NCBI RefSeq assembly: GCF_900111805.1 | Contig: NZ_FOJN01000008.1 | Coordinates: 1-64,000 of the forward strand | Source: Rhodococcoides kroppenstedtii | Lineage (GTDB): Bacteria > Actinomycetota > Actinomycetes > Mycobacteriales > Mycobacteriaceae | Direction: 5' to 3' | Length of the DNA: 64,000 bases | Part shown: one piece after another, positions 17,474-26,763 of the stretch | Layout: each line of letters starts with the position of its first letter | Position numbering within the stretch: the first letter of the stretch is position 1 | Notes under the pieces: generated by a model | What the model was told of the DNA's origin: nothing | Database searches by the model: none | What the model saw: only the letters and a program-made list of their open reading frames with translations | Program-made: the position numbers and the translations under genes

Positions 17474-18728
17474 CATCACCCGTCAGCGCCCGCCCGAGGC
17501 GTCGCCGAGCGCACCGCCCGCCGACACGCTGTCCCGTCTGGCACCGCAGACCAAGGGCACCCGCCTGGCCGGTCTGGAGGGACCGCGCGGCCTCGGCGCG
17601 ATCTGCGTCATCGTCGCGCATGTGGGGGTGCACACTCCCGGCATCTCGACGGCGGCCCGCCTCGATTTCCTCGGCCAGGCGCTGACGTTCTTCTTCGTGC
17701 TGTCCGGTTTCCTCCTGTACCTGCCGTACGTCCAGCGCTACCTCGACGGCCGGCCCCGGCCGGATGCCAAGCGGTACTTCGCCAATCGCGTCCGCCGCAT
17801 CTTCCCCGCCTACCTCGTGATCTTCCTGATCGTGAACTTCGTTCTGCGGGTGAGCTATCTGGAGAACCCGGTGGTGGCGGGCTGGGACAAGTCGGACAAC
17901 AGCACGGGCATGATCACCGACCCGATACCTCTGCTCGCGCACCTGACGCTGACGCAGTCGCTGTTCCCGTCCACGCTGCAGACCGGGATCAACCCCGCGT
18001 GGTCCCTCACCGCCGAGTGGGGTTTCTACCTCGTCCTCCCCCTCGTCGGGTACTTCCTGTTCCGGTCCGTGCGGCGGCGCTCGGCCACAGTGACGGGAGC
18101 GCTGATCCCCGCGGCTGCGTTGATCGCGGTGGGCTTGGTGGCCAACACGGTGACCGGATTCCTGCAGCGGGGAGCGACGAATCTGACTCCGCTGGAGGCG
18201 TACTGGGGCCCCAACTGGATCGCGGTACTGTCCCGGAGTTCGCTCGCGTTGGCCGACAACTTCGCGTGGGGGATGGTCGCCGCCGTGATCTACGTGGCCA
18301 TCGCCCGCGGTGCCTTCCGCGGCACGTCGACACGCACGGTGGTGCGCGTCTCCACGGCTGCCATGCTGATCGCCCTCGTTGCCTCGATGATCGCGTTCGT
18401 GCTCGGCAGCCGGTACATCTCGTCGATCTTCGCCGTCTCGTCGTGCGCTCTGATCGTCATGATCGTGGCGCCACTGGCGCGGGGGGAGGAGTCGCGGCTC
18501 GCGCGGATCACCGACTGGCGCCCACTCAAGTACCTCGGCATGATCTCGCTGTCGGCCTACCTCTGGCACTACCCGGTCCTGATCCTGGTCGAGCGCTGGG
18601 GGGTCCCCATTCCCAACAGTCCTCTCGGCTTGCTCTGGGGCTCGGCGGTGGTCATCGGCATCACGGTCGCGCTGGCCACCGCCACGTACTACCTGGTGGA
18701 GAAGCCGATGATGTCGTGGCGTACCTGA
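17466..18728 (+). CDS. Membrane acyltransferase, OafA/YrhL (acyltransferase 3) family
   Basis: A 420-residue protein with about ten membrane segments. The family signature EGPRGLGAICVIVAHVGVH near residue 40 holds the catalytic-type His, and RVRRIFPAYL near residue 108 is the second conserved Arg block. Family members transfer acetyl or other acyl groups to exported sugars. The gene overlaps the polymerase by eight bases. It adds a third acylation activity to the locus, next to the two soluble acetyltransferases. Confidence 0.87.
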   Translation: MDDITRQRPPEASPSAPPADTLSRLAPQTKGTRLAGLEGPRGLGAICVIVAHVGVHTPGISTAARLDFLGQALTFFFVLSGFLLYLPYVQRYLDGRPRPDAKRYFANRVRRIFPAYLVIFLIVNFVLRVSYLENPVVAGWDKSDNSTGMITDPIPLLAHLTLTQSLFPSTLQTGINPAWSLTAEWGFYLVLPLVGYFLFRSVRRRSATVTGALIPAAALIAVGLVANTVTGFLQRGATNLTPLEAYWGPNWIAVLSRSSLALADNFAWGMVAAVIYVAIARGAFRGTSTRTVVRVSTAAMLIALVASMIAFVLGSRYISSIFAVSSCALIVMIVAPLARGEESRLARITDWRPLKYLGMISLSAYLWHYPVLILVERWGVPIPNSPLGLLWGSAVVIGITVALATATYYLVEKPMMSWRT

Positions 18729-18735
18729 CGCTGCC

Positions 18736-20271
18736 GTGACCGCACTCGACCGACGCCGTTTCCTGGGGGCCGCATCCGCCCTCCTGCTGGGTTCGGTGGC
18801 GGGGTGTGCGGGGGAGTCGGTGCCGTCGGAATCCACCCGTCCGGGACCCACGGGTACCACGCCGCCTGTGTCCGCGAATCCGACGGCCACGGTGCTCGGG
18901 TACTCGACCGGGGCGTCGGTGCTGTGGGCGGATCCGGACCTGTTGGCGCGAACCATGGACGCCGTCCGTGACGGCGGTGTGTCGTCCGTCCGCGTCGACA
19001 TCTCGTGGAACTTCGCCGAGCCGTCGCGCGGTCGTTACGACTGGACGTCGTCGGACCGCGTCGTCGATGCCGCGGTGGCGCGCGGTCTGACGGTCCTGGC
19101 CACGCTGACCAATACGCCGACGTGGGCCGCGCTGGGCGGGAGCGCCGTGCACACGACGGCGCCGCGAGACCCCGCCGAGTACGGGCGATTCGCGGGAGCG
19201 GTGGCCGAGCGTTACCGCGGCCGCATCGCCGCCTACGAGATCTGGAACGAACCCAACGGCACCATCTTCTTCGGTCCACAGCCGGATCCGGTGCGCTACA
19301 CCGCCATGCTCCGCGAGGCCTTCGCCGCCATCAGGGCCGCCGATCCCGACGTCGAGGTGATCGCCGGTGCCACCGGGAACACGGCGACGGAGAACGGTCA
19401 GGTCGACGCCAACGAGTTCGTCGCCGCGGTGTACGACGCCGGCGGACAGGGCTACTTCGACGCCCTGTCCTACCACCCCTACGACTTCGGCATGCCCTTG
19501 GGCGACGCGACGCGGTACCCGAATTCTCCCATGCAGCAGATGATTCGGATGCACCAGCTGATGGCCGAGCGTGGTGACGGGGGCAAGCGCATCTGGATCA
19601 CGGAGTACGGCGCCCCCACCACCGATGTCGACCCGGTCGGACAGGCCCGGCTGATCTGCGATTCGGCCCGGCAGTGGACCGAGGTGTCCTTCGCCGGGCC
19701 GTTCTACGTCTACACGGTGCGGGACGCCGATAGCGCGTCGGACGATCCGGAGGACCGGTTCGGCGTGCTGACGGACACGTTCGACCCCAAACCGGGGTAT
19801 GAGGAGTTCGCCGCTTTGGCGGCGAGCGGTGTGCCGCCGCGGCCCATCGTCGCGGACTTCGAGGCCCGGGCACGTGAGGCTTCCCTCGGGGAGGCCTGGA
19901 GTCCGGTCTTCCCCCTGTCCGACGGGTACTCCCAGCAATTCGCGGGGGGTAGCGTCTATTCCACACCGCGCGGTTGGTTCGTCTCGCCTCCGGCCATTGC
20001 CGATCTTCTTCGACCGGCCGGTCTGCTGCCTGTCGGACCATTCGTCGACGGCATTCAGGATTTCGCGTCGGAGATCGACGTCCGTGCCTATTCTCATCCG
20101 GTTTTCGGGACACATGCGGTGTACGGCGCCATTCTTTCGGCGTGGGAACCACGATTGGGCTTCCCGGTGACCGCAGAGTATGCCGTCGAGGACGGGGGTC
20201 GAGCCCAGGATTTCGAGAACGGACGCATTACGTGGGCCGTGACAGGAGAAACGCGCGTCTTCTCCTCCTGA
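18736..20271 (+). CDS. Secreted lipoprotein glycoside hydrolase with LGFP-like C-terminus
   Basis: A 511-residue protein with a twin-Arg-like start (DRRRFLGAASALLLGSVAGC) and a lipobox. It continues as a clan GH-A TIM barrel of the GH39/GH5 kind. The acid/base Glu lies in YEIWNEPNG (about residue 172) and the nucleophile Glu in WITEYGAP (about residue 290). The C-terminal part (about 400-500) ends with EPRLGFPVTAEY, an LGFP-repeat-like motif. LGFP repeats are associated with envelope binding in mycolic-acid bacteria. It follows the acyltransferase by seven bases, so it is probably operonic. A likely role is trimming or releasing the exported polymer. Confidence 0.85.
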   Translation: MTALDRRRFLGAASALLLGSVAGCAGESVPSESTRPGPTGTTPPVSANPTATVLGYSTGASVLWADPDLLARTMDAVRDGGVSSVRVDISWNFAEPSRGRYDWTSSDRVVDAAVARGLTVLATLTNTPTWAALGGSAVHTTAPRDPAEYGRFAGAVAERYRGRIAAYEIWNEPNGTIFFGPQPDPVRYTAMLREAFAAIRAADPDVEVIAGATGNTATENGQVDANEFVAAVYDAGGQGYFDALSYHPYDFGMPLGDATRYPNSPMQQMIRMHQLMAERGDGGKRIWITEYGAPTTDVDPVGQARLICDSARQWTEVSFAGPFYVYTVRDADSASDDPEDRFGVLTDTFDPKPGYEEFAALAASGVPPRPIVADFEARAREASLGEAWSPVFPLSDGYSQQFAGGSVYSTPRGWFVSPPAIADLLRPAGLLPVGPFVDGIQDFASEIDVRAYSHPVFGTHAVYGAILSAWEPRLGFPVTAEYAVEDGGRAQDFENGRITWAVTGETRVFSS

Positions 20272-20342
20272 CCGCCGTTCTTGGGTTGGGCAATGTGTTT
20301 GCTAACAACGCCATTCGGGAATCGATGTGATTAATTGAGCAC

Positions 20343-20361
20343 CTACCTCACCGGGAGGTAG
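20343..20361. repeat. Inverted repeat CTACCTC-N5-GAGGTAG upstream of the second hydrolase
   Basis: A perfect 7-bp stem with a 5-base loop sits 22 bases ahead of the ATG at 20384, in an AT-rich 112-base gap. There is no T-tract, so it is not a classical terminator. The right arm contains GGGAGG, so a folded transcript could cover ribosome-binding sequence. An operator is the other option. Confidence 0.45.
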
Positions 20362-20383
20362 CACTACCGATTCCGAGGCGGCC

Positions 20384-21895
20384 ATGGGTGAGTTCTCGCG
20401 TCGTATCGTTCTGACCCACGCGGCCCTCGCAGGAGCGGCCGTGACGAGCGCGCTCGTGCTGGGACGCAACGAGAGCCGAGAGGCGGTACTCCCGGCCGCG
20501 CGCTCGCTGAGTCCGGTGGGGTTCTCCGCCGGGTCCGCGATTCTGTACATGAACGACGCCGACCAGAACCAGACCCTCGACGCACTCGTGGCCACCCGAG
20601 CCACGCAGATCAGGTTCGACATTCCGTGGGTCTTCGCGCAGCCGTCACCGACGACGTTCCAGTGGGATTTCGTCGACCGGGTGGTGGACAAGGCTCGTGC
20701 GCGCAATCTGAGCATTCTGGCCGTGCTGACGTCGTGTCCGCCCTGGGCCGCGCTGAATCAGAGTTCGCAACCCATGACGCGACCCGCGCAGGCCTCCACC
20801 TATGCCACGTTCGCCGCCGCCGCAGCCCGTCGCTACCGCGGCAAGATCACCGCCTACGAGATCTGGAACGAGCCCAACGGGGACATGTTCTTCGCCCCCG
20901 CACCCGATCCCACGTTCTACGCCTCGATGATGGTGGCCGCCTACAACGCGATCAAGGCGGTCGATTCCTCGCTGACCGTCGTCGCGGGCGCGATGGGTCC
21001 GGTGGACGACGGCGTCGGCACGATCTCGGCCAACAAATTCCTCGCCACCATGTATGCGGCCGGGGTGGCAGGGAAGTTCGACGCTCTCTCCTTCCACCCG
21101 TACGAGAACGACGCCACGTTCGCCGGGGCGTCGCTGTACGAGAATTCGCCGGCGCGACAGATGATCGGCCTTCACAACACCATGAAGGCGCGCGGCGACG
21201 GTGCCAAGAAGATCTGGCTCACCGAGTACGGGGCTTCCACCTTCGACATCACGGCCGACGCGCAGAACGCATTGGTGACCGGATCGCTCCGCCAGTGGCC
21301 GGAGGTGTCCTTCGCCGGGCCGATGTACCTGTACACGGTTCGGGACGCCGACAGCTCGCTCGCGGAATCGGAGGCGCAGTTCGGCGCCTTCACCTCCACG
21401 TACCAGCCGAAGCCCCTGGCCTACAGCATCGAGTCGTACGTCCGCCTCGGCATGCCAGAGCGCGAGGAAGGGCAGGTGTTCGACGCGAATGCCGATGCAG
21501 CACTGGGCAAGTCCGTCACACCGGTCTTCCGGATCAGCTACGGCTACGGCCAGGAGTTCGAGCTCGGTTCTCGGTTCCTCTCCAACGGCGGCTTCCTCAG
21601 CTCCCCGCCCGCCGTCGCGGAGGTGGCCAGGCGCAACGGCCTGGTGCCTATCACGCCCTTCACCAACGACATGCAGGACTTCGACAAGGACACCGGCTTC
21701 CGGGTCTACAGCCGGCCCGCCACCACCGGCACGCACGTTCTGGTGGGCTCCTTCATCACCACCTGGCAGCCCAGCATGGGCTTCCCCGTCACCGACGTCT
21801 ACGCCGTGCCCGGCACGCAGAACTGGGCGGTGGACTGCGAATTCGCGCGGATGACGTACTCGCCGACGACGGGGATGTCGGTCACGCCGACATGA
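20384..21895 (+). CDS. Secreted glycoside hydrolase with LGFP-like C-terminus, second copy
   Basis: A 503-residue paralogue of the preceding protein. It begins with a Tat-like or Sec signal (FSRRIVLTHAALAGAAVTSALVLG) without a lipobox Cys, so it should be released or held otherwise. The two catalytic Glu motifs are YEIWNEPNG and WLTEYGAS, with SFHPYEND between them. The C-terminus ends QPSMGFPVTDVYAV, an LGFP-like repeat. Its own AT-rich leader and stem-loop suggest separate regulation from the operon upstream. Together the pair would give one anchored and one free form of the same activity (inference). Confidence 0.83.
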   Translation: MGEFSRRIVLTHAALAGAAVTSALVLGRNESREAVLPAARSLSPVGFSAGSAILYMNDADQNQTLDALVATRATQIRFDIPWVFAQPSPTTFQWDFVDRVVDKARARNLSILAVLTSCPPWAALNQSSQPMTRPAQASTYATFAAAAARRYRGKITAYEIWNEPNGDMFFAPAPDPTFYASMMVAAYNAIKAVDSSLTVVAGAMGPVDDGVGTISANKFLATMYAAGVAGKFDALSFHPYENDATFAGASLYENSPARQMIGLHNTMKARGDGAKKIWLTEYGASTFDITADAQNALVTGSLRQWPEVSFAGPMYLYTVRDADSSLAESEAQFGAFTSTYQPKPLAYSIESYVRLGMPEREEGQVFDANADAALGKSVTPVFRISYGYGQEFELGSRFLSNGGFLSSPPAVAEVARRNGLVPITPFTNDMQDFDKDTGFRVYSRPATTGTHVLVGSFITTWQPSMGFPVTDVYAVPGTQNWAVDCEFARMTYSPTTGMSVTPT

Positions 21896-22026
21896 CGGGA
21901 CCCCCGGTCGCCGATCCGGTGCAGTAATCGGTGTACAGCGCCGTTGTCCGCACAGGATCCGTGAACCCGTCGCACATGCCCCCGCACCGCGGGCGAAGGT
22001 CGGTCGATTGATCCTCGCCTGCACAG
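21896..22026. other. Convergent intergenic spacer
   Basis: These 131 bases separate two convergent genes. No strong hairpin with a T-tract and no small gene was found. Termination is probably weak here or uses an imperfect GC-rich stem. Confidence 0.3.
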
Positions 22027-24636
22027 TCACCGACTCGCCGTACTCCCCGCAATCGGGTGTGTAGCGCTGATGAGTTTCGCGAAACAGTGGTCGGCGTCGA
22101 GGCCGTTCTGGTCACACCACCGGTTGGCCCCGGCGGGGTCCGAGAACGTGGTGCCGGCGGCCGTCACCCAGAAGTCCGAGAAGCTGAAGACACTCCACTC
22201 GCCGGACCACATGAGCTTGACGTTCGGGTACCTCAGGCGCAGATCGAGGTGCTCGGCAAGCGTGGACGAGTTGTTCCACGTCGTCCCGTCGGCGACCAGG
22301 CCCGGCTTCTTCGAGCTCAGCTGCGGAACCCACCGCTCGCCGAGGTCCCGCAGGATGACAGGCCGGTCGGCGTTCGCGATCGCGCGCAAGGCGTCGAAGG
22401 CAGCGGACTCGGACGTGCCGGTGACCGGCTCGGCCGGTGCGGAGGCCGTGACCGGTTCGATGTCGGAGCCGAGCTGCGCCCGCGCGCCCGAGGACTCCCC
22501 ACGGTCGCAGTCCACCACGTACCTGGTCCCGCCTGACGTCGATCCCCTGGTCGAGCCCGTGGAGGAGTCCGGGGGCAGCCAGAAGGAGCCGACCGGGAAG
22601 CGGAACGACTGCTGGACCGAGCTGTTCCCACCTCCGCTCGAACCCAAGCCGGTGGTGTCGGCCCCCGGAATCGCGAGGGGAGCCTCCGACATGTCGAACA
22701 CCGCGGAGGCCACGTTCGCTCCGCCACGGGTGATCGACAACCGCATCGCGTCGGACGACAGGACGTCACCCGCCGGGCAGGTGGCCCGCACCTCCATGGT
22801 CACCACCAACGCGCCGCTGTCGGTGGTCACCTCGGTGGGGGTGAATGTCGGCGGAGTCCCGCACGCCGTCACGTAGGAGTCGGACGAGTCCGAGCTCCCG
22901 GCGTCGGCGTCACCGGCCGCGACCGCGCCGGCGGGCGGGCCGGTCGGGTCGAAGCGGTGCAGGACACCGGAACCTGCATACAGGAGCCCATCGCCGACCG
23001 TCTCCAGCGTGCCTCCTCGTTCGTCCAGGGGGTACAGCGGAACGCTCCACAGTGCCGATCCGTCCTCCAACGAGAAGGCGGCCAGCGTCGAGTCCGCCGT
23101 CGACAGGAACGCGCGACCGTCGGTCGCGTCGACGGTCGCGCCGTAGCGCGGCGCCGTCCACAGGGTGTCGCCTGTCGCCACGTCGAGCGCCTCGGTCACG
23201 TCGCCGGACGGCACGACGATCGTCGATCCGATCATCGCTGCCTCGGACATCTTGTCCGAGAGATCGGGACGGGCCCAGCGGAAGTCACCCGTCACGGGGT
23301 CGAGCGCTCCACCGCCGCGATACAGGAACGGTGCGGACGGGTCCGCGTCGGCGACGAAGGCGTAATCGACCGGGAAGTCCTGCGGTGTCGCCGTGGTCAA
23401 ACCGTCGCTGGAGACGATCGCCGGCGTGAATTCGCCGCTCGACGGGTTGTCGGGACACCGGCTGGCCATGACGGCGCGCCCGCCCATTGGATACGAGTAC
23501 CCGGTGTTCGAGATGACGAGGTCGCCGTCCGCGGTGTTCGCCACCACCGACGTGCCGGAGTTCTTGACCAGCACGTCACCGATGACGTCGAACGTGTTGC
23601 TGTCCCCGCTCCCGGTGACCGAGCAGCGGTTGTCGGGATAGGACCGGGACCACGACGCCGTTGGGTCGTCGACGGTGCCCTTGCTGATGACCGAGGCTTC
23701 CGCGTTCTGGTCCCAGCCGCTGACGTAGAGGTCGGATCCGCTCACGTAGACGGCGCCGACGTACGCCGCCACCTCGTGGGTGGAGTCGGCGGCACCGGTC
23801 GAGGCGTCGAGAAACTGGACGCTGCTGGACCCGGGAGTCGAGCCCCGGTCGATGCAGGGCAGCCGTCCGTCGAGCGTGGCGTTGGCGCACCCACCGAAGT
23901 TGTCGATCACGTGCGTCCACTCGACCGTGCCGTCGGTGGCGTCGACCGCCGCGATGGTCGTCGACCGGGTGGATCCGTCCCGTGCGGCGACGAAGGCTCG
24001 CTCGCCGTCGACGACGGCACCGGGCCGTTCGTAGTCTTGCTCTCCGAACAGAGGGTTGAAGAAGTAGCTGTCGGACCCCGGAACCACCGTGGACGGCTCC
24101 AGCGACCAGACCGCGGTCGGCGCAGTGGGGAACGTTCCCCCGGTAAGAGCGTCCGCGACAACCGTTGTCTGCGAGCCGAAATCGGGCCGTACGACCACGA
24201 CGACGGCCGCCGCCAGAGCCACGACGACGGCTGCGACAGCAGCGCCCAGAAGGACGACGCGACGACGTCCCGACCTCGGCGCGCTGCCCGGTTCGGTCGA
24301 CGACGCGGGTGCGTCGCCCGAACCGGCGAGGGGCGCGGGCGCCGGTTCCTCGGGGGTCAACGGACGGTTGGGCGCAACCGGTGGGGCGGGGGGCGTGTCC
24401 GTGGTCGACGACGGGGTCTCCGGCGTGGTGCGCGGCGACTTCGACAGCGACACAACGGGTGTGGTCTGTCGGGGCTTCTCGGTGCGCTTGGTCAGCGGGA
24501 TTACCGGCCGCTCCTGCGGAGGCGGTGGTGGCGACGGCGCCGACTGCGAACCGGTGGACGGCGGGGGTCCGGGTGGCGGCGGGGGCGGCGGTCCGGGTGG
24601 TGGCGGCGGCGGTGGCGGCGGGGGAGCCCCGGTCAT
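22027..24636 (-). CDS. Proline-rich single-pass membrane protein with PQQ-like beta-propeller
   Basis: An 869-residue protein. Residues 5-40 are almost pure proline with a few glycines, and residues 40-122 are a Pro/Thr/Ser-rich tail. One transmembrane segment lies at 127-149, so the large rest is outside. That part holds repeated blades such as AVDATDGTVEWTHVI, ALDVATGDTLWTAPR and AFSLEDGSALWSVPL, the PQQ-propeller pattern. A Cys-containing C-terminal domain follows. Its ATG overlaps the stop of the LRV-type gene (ATGA), so the two are coupled. Function unknown; the propeller suggests binding of a partner protein or ligand at the envelope. Confidence 0.75.
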   Translation of the reverse strand: MTGAPPPPPPPPPPGPPPPPPPGPPPSTGSQSAPSPPPPPQERPVIPLTKRTEKPRQTTPVVSLSKSPRTTPETPSSTTDTPPAPPVAPNRPLTPEEPAPAPLAGSGDAPASSTEPGSAPRSGRRRVVLLGAAVAAVVVALAAAVVVVVRPDFGSQTTVVADALTGGTFPTAPTAVWSLEPSTVVPGSDSYFFNPLFGEQDYERPGAVVDGERAFVAARDGSTRSTTIAAVDATDGTVEWTHVIDNFGGCANATLDGRLPCIDRGSTPGSSSVQFLDASTGAADSTHEVAAYVGAVYVSGSDLYVSGWDQNAEASVISKGTVDDPTASWSRSYPDNRCSVTGSGDSNTFDVIGDVLVKNSGTSVVANTADGDLVISNTGYSYPMGGRAVMASRCPDNPSSGEFTPAIVSSDGLTTATPQDFPVDYAFVADADPSAPFLYRGGGALDPVTGDFRWARPDLSDKMSEAAMIGSTIVVPSGDVTEALDVATGDTLWTAPRYGATVDATDGRAFLSTADSTLAAFSLEDGSALWSVPLYPLDERGGTLETVGDGLLYAGSGVLHRFDPTGPPAGAVAAGDADAGSSDSSDSYVTACGTPPTFTPTEVTTDSGALVVTMEVRATCPAGDVLSSDAMRLSITRGGANVASAVFDMSEAPLAIPGADTTGLGSSGGGNSSVQQSFRFPVGSFWLPPDSSTGSTRGSTSGGTRYVVDCDRGESSGARAQLGSDIEPVTASAPAEPVTGTSESAAFDALRAIANADRPVILRDLGERWVPQLSSKKPGLVADGTTWNNSSTLAEHLDLRLRYPNVKLMWSGEWSVFSFSDFWVTAAGTTFSDPAGANRWCDQNGLDADHCFAKLISATHPIAGSTASR

Positions 24637-25409
24637 ACTCGTGCGGCCAGGGCGCGTTCGACCTCCGGGTCGCCGAGGCCGCGAAGCCAGTCGAGCAGTC
24701 CCGGATAGCAATTGGGGTTGGCCGCCACGGTGGACCTCAGTGAGGGCTCGTGCTCCGCGATCTGCGAGAGCACCGCCTGCGGAGTGGTCGGGTCCGACGC
24801 CTGCGCCGCGGTGAAGCGGGACGGAGCGGACGACGGGGCCGCCGACGTGGGCGCGGGGATGACGACGGTCGGGTCGGTGACCGGCGCCGCCGGAACCCCG
24901 GACTCCACTGGCTGCTCACTGGCGAACACGATGTCGTTCACCGCCCGCTTGGCCGCCTCCACCTTCGCGCGCTCCGATTTCGAGGCTGCAGCGAAGAGGA
25001 CGCCACCACCGTGGTTGCGGAAGCCGATGCCGAGTTCGTGCGCCGTGTAGAGCAGAAACGCCCCCAACCCGATCACCAGCAGACCGATCACGGAGAGCGC
25101 GGGGCTCAGCGCAGCCATTCCCGCGGTCAGGTACAGGCCCATGATGACCCCGAGGCCACCCTGGATGAGCTTCCGTGTCGAGAACGACTCCCCGGCATTG
25201 ATCTGGGAGACGTGACGCAGTGGGCTGGTCTGTTCGTTGTAGCCCCTCGGGATGATGCCGAAGATTGCATTGGGCTGTCGCACGATGACCCGGCGGTCGG
25301 TGATGACCATGGTCGTCTTGAACTGCGTCAGAATCATATTGGGGCTGAACTCTTCCGAGAAGCGCGCTCGCTCTCCGGTGGCGAGCGTGATGTCGGGGAT
25401 CTGGTTCAT
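24633..25409 (-). CDS. Two-TM membrane protein with C-terminal variant leucine-rich repeat
   Basis: A 258-residue protein. Residues 1-75 resemble a small PH-like domain (MVITDRRVIVRQPNAIFGIIPRGYNEQTSPLRHVSQI). Two membrane segments follow near 80-125, then a Pro/Ala linker. The C-terminus TPQAVLSQIAEHEPSLRSTVAANPNCYPGLLDWLR is an actinobacterial LRV-type repeat. The ATG at 25409 is chosen because the PH-like domain begins there; its ribosome site (GGACGG) is weak. It is coupled to the PQQ-propeller gene. Role unknown; a membrane scaffold or sensor is a guess. Confidence 0.75.
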   Translation of the reverse strand: MNQIPDITLATGERARFSEEFSPNMILTQFKTTMVITDRRVIVRQPNAIFGIIPRGYNEQTSPLRHVSQINAGESFSTRKLIQGGLGVIMGLYLTAGMAALSPALSVIGLLVIGLGAFLLYTAHELGIGFRNHGGGVLFAAASKSERAKVEAAKRAVNDIVFASEQPVESGVPAAPVTDPTVVIPAPTSAAPSSAPSRFTAAQASDPTTPQAVLSQIAEHEPSLRSTVAANPNCYPGLLDWLRGLGDPEVERALAARV

Positions 25410-26133
25410 GGCCGTCCGTTCTGTGTGTATCGACCGGAGAGCCAGTGTTTCCCGGAGGATTGTCGGCCACAATCGCCCGAACGAACGACACCCACACGCC
25501 GGCGGTTGACGAGTTGTCCTTTGAACGAAGCAATCTGCGGCAGATGTACTGTCGCGGAAAGTCGGGCGTGCAACCTTCAGTCGTGGCCTCGAACCTTCTG
25601 ACATCGGTTCCGTCGGCGCGGGTGGTCCGTGGCGCTGCGTGCCGAGTCGACCGGTCGCCGTCCCGTCCAGCCGAGGATTTTTTCGAGGTCAGGTGCGGGG
25701 GCCGTCGCATACCCGGGCGTCAGCGCCCACAACTCGCGTCGAACACCGGGATCCCGGAGATTCGACCGAATTCAGGGCACTCGCGCCCGCGAGTATCGCC
25801 ACAAGATCCGCGCGATAGCCGCGAATTCGCGGATTGTCACCCGATAGTGTGCCGAAACTCGCGCCCCCACCTACCTCCGCGACGATCTCCTCCGCGGTAC
25901 CCGGGGCGTGAGGACTGCGCCGACCGATAGTGGAACCTACCCCCCCGCGTTCCGGGCCCACATTCCACGATCCGAGGTCGCGTGCCTCCCGAACCGACCG
26001 CCGACCTTGCACCCATGTCCCCGAACCACTTTCGTGCGCCCACATCATTCACACCCATCCCACCGCCCGGGTTGACTGAACCCATCGGGGGAGCGGCATC
26101 CGGCCGCCCCCGGGTCGATGGGGGAGAGATCAG
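25410..26133. other. 724-base non-coding region between divergent genes
   Basis: No gene with convincing codon use, start and family resemblance is seen. The right end carries a strong GGGGGAGAG site for the small gene at 26134. The middle part holds three perfect palindromes within 90 bases (separate entry). Open frames here run across both strands without ribosome sites. The region may hold a long promoter, a small RNA or a decayed gene; I cannot choose. Confidence 0.4.
25746..25832. repeat. Cluster of three perfect palindromes
   Basis: Three perfect self-complementary sites lie close together. They are CCGGGATCCCGG at 25746-25757, ACTCGCG-CC-CGCGAGT at 25779-25794 and CCGCGAATTCGCGG at 25819-25832. 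They differ in sequence but are spaced about 33 and 40 bases from start to start. No T-tract follows any of them. Confidence 0.6.
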
Positions 26134-26475
26134 ATGGTGGGTTCGGCGATCGTGGCGGCCACGGCGATCACGGCGGCGCTGGCGGGCGGGGGGCTGCCCT
26201 TCACGCCCGACATCCAGGGCGTCGTGGAGTCCGCCGAGGTGCAGGTGGACGAGTGCTCGCAGGCCGTGCTGTCCAACGGCATCGGTGCGGCCGGTCTGGG
26301 GGCGGCGATCGGGGCGTCCGGCGGTTGGGTCGGGACGGCGGTCGGTGCCGTGCTCGGCGGTGCCGGCGGGGTGGCGGCGGGCGTCGTCACCGAGTGCCCC
26401 CGCGAGATCGAGGGACGACCCGTGCCGGCGCCCGACGAGCCGCGGGTGGGTCACAAGCGCAACTCGCACAAGTGA
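26134..26475 (+). CDS. Small exported or membrane protein with glycine-zipper segment
   Basis: A 113-residue protein behind a strong GGGGGAGAG site. Residues 1-25 form a hydrophobic leader. Residues 50-85 are a Gly/Ala-rich hydrophobic stretch (GIGAAGLGAAIGASGGWVGTAVGAVLGGAGG) with GxxxG spacing, as in glycine-zipper membrane proteins. Two Cys residues flank it. The tail is polar and basic. No family is recognised. It overlaps the next small gene by four bases (GTGA). Confidence 0.65.
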   Translation: MVGSAIVAATAITAALAGGGLPFTPDIQGVVESAEVQVDECSQAVLSNGIGAAGLGAAIGASGGWVGTAVGAVLGGAGGVAAGVVTECPREIEGRPVPAPDEPRVGHKRNSHK

Positions 26476-26621
26476 CGCGCAGTCGGCATCTGTTCGTGGC
26501 CGCCATGTTCGCCGCCGCGGCGTCGGTGGGGTTTCTCACCGGCGCCGGGGCGGTGGCGTCATGGTGCTTCGTCGGCGCGTCCGTCGTGTTCGTCGTTCGC
26601 GGTGCACGAGCACGTGAGTGA
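26472..26621 (+). CDS. 49-residue membrane microprotein
   Basis: The GTG overlaps the stop of the glycine-zipper gene, which suggests translational coupling. The product has a short basic start and then one long or two short hydrophobic segments (HLFVAAMFAAAASVGFLTG and VASWCFVGASVVFVV), ending in a basic tail. No family is recognised. It is probably a partner of the upstream protein in the membrane. It is too small for motif-based support beyond hydrophobicity and overlap. Confidence 0.5.
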   Translation: MTRSRHLFVAAMFAAAASVGFLTGAGAVASWCFVGASVVFVVRGARARE

Positions 26622-26763
26622 CCCGTGGGGCGTCAGAGATCCATGAGGCGGCGAACCGCACGCCCCTGTAACAATTCGTTGCAAATACCGAAGAACAACC
26701 AGGGAACGGAGTCGGAAACGGTACCTTTCCCCAAAACGGAGACTTCCACCCCAGGAGCACGAG

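Noticed and set aside
15575-17479. A 634-codon leftward frame across the polymerase gene.
   Set aside because: The product is rich in Glu, His, Arg and Gly with no domain; it is the antisense of a membrane protein gene.
20343-20361. The stem-loop as a terminator of the preceding hydrolase gene.
   Set aside because: It is 72 bases past the stop, short, lacks a T-tract and lies next to the next start codon; a leader or operator role fits better.
25689-26048. A 119-codon leftward frame in the gap upstream of the LRV-type gene.
   Set aside because: It has a modest open stretch but no ribosome site and no similarity I recognise; it may be a decayed gene, but this cannot be supported.
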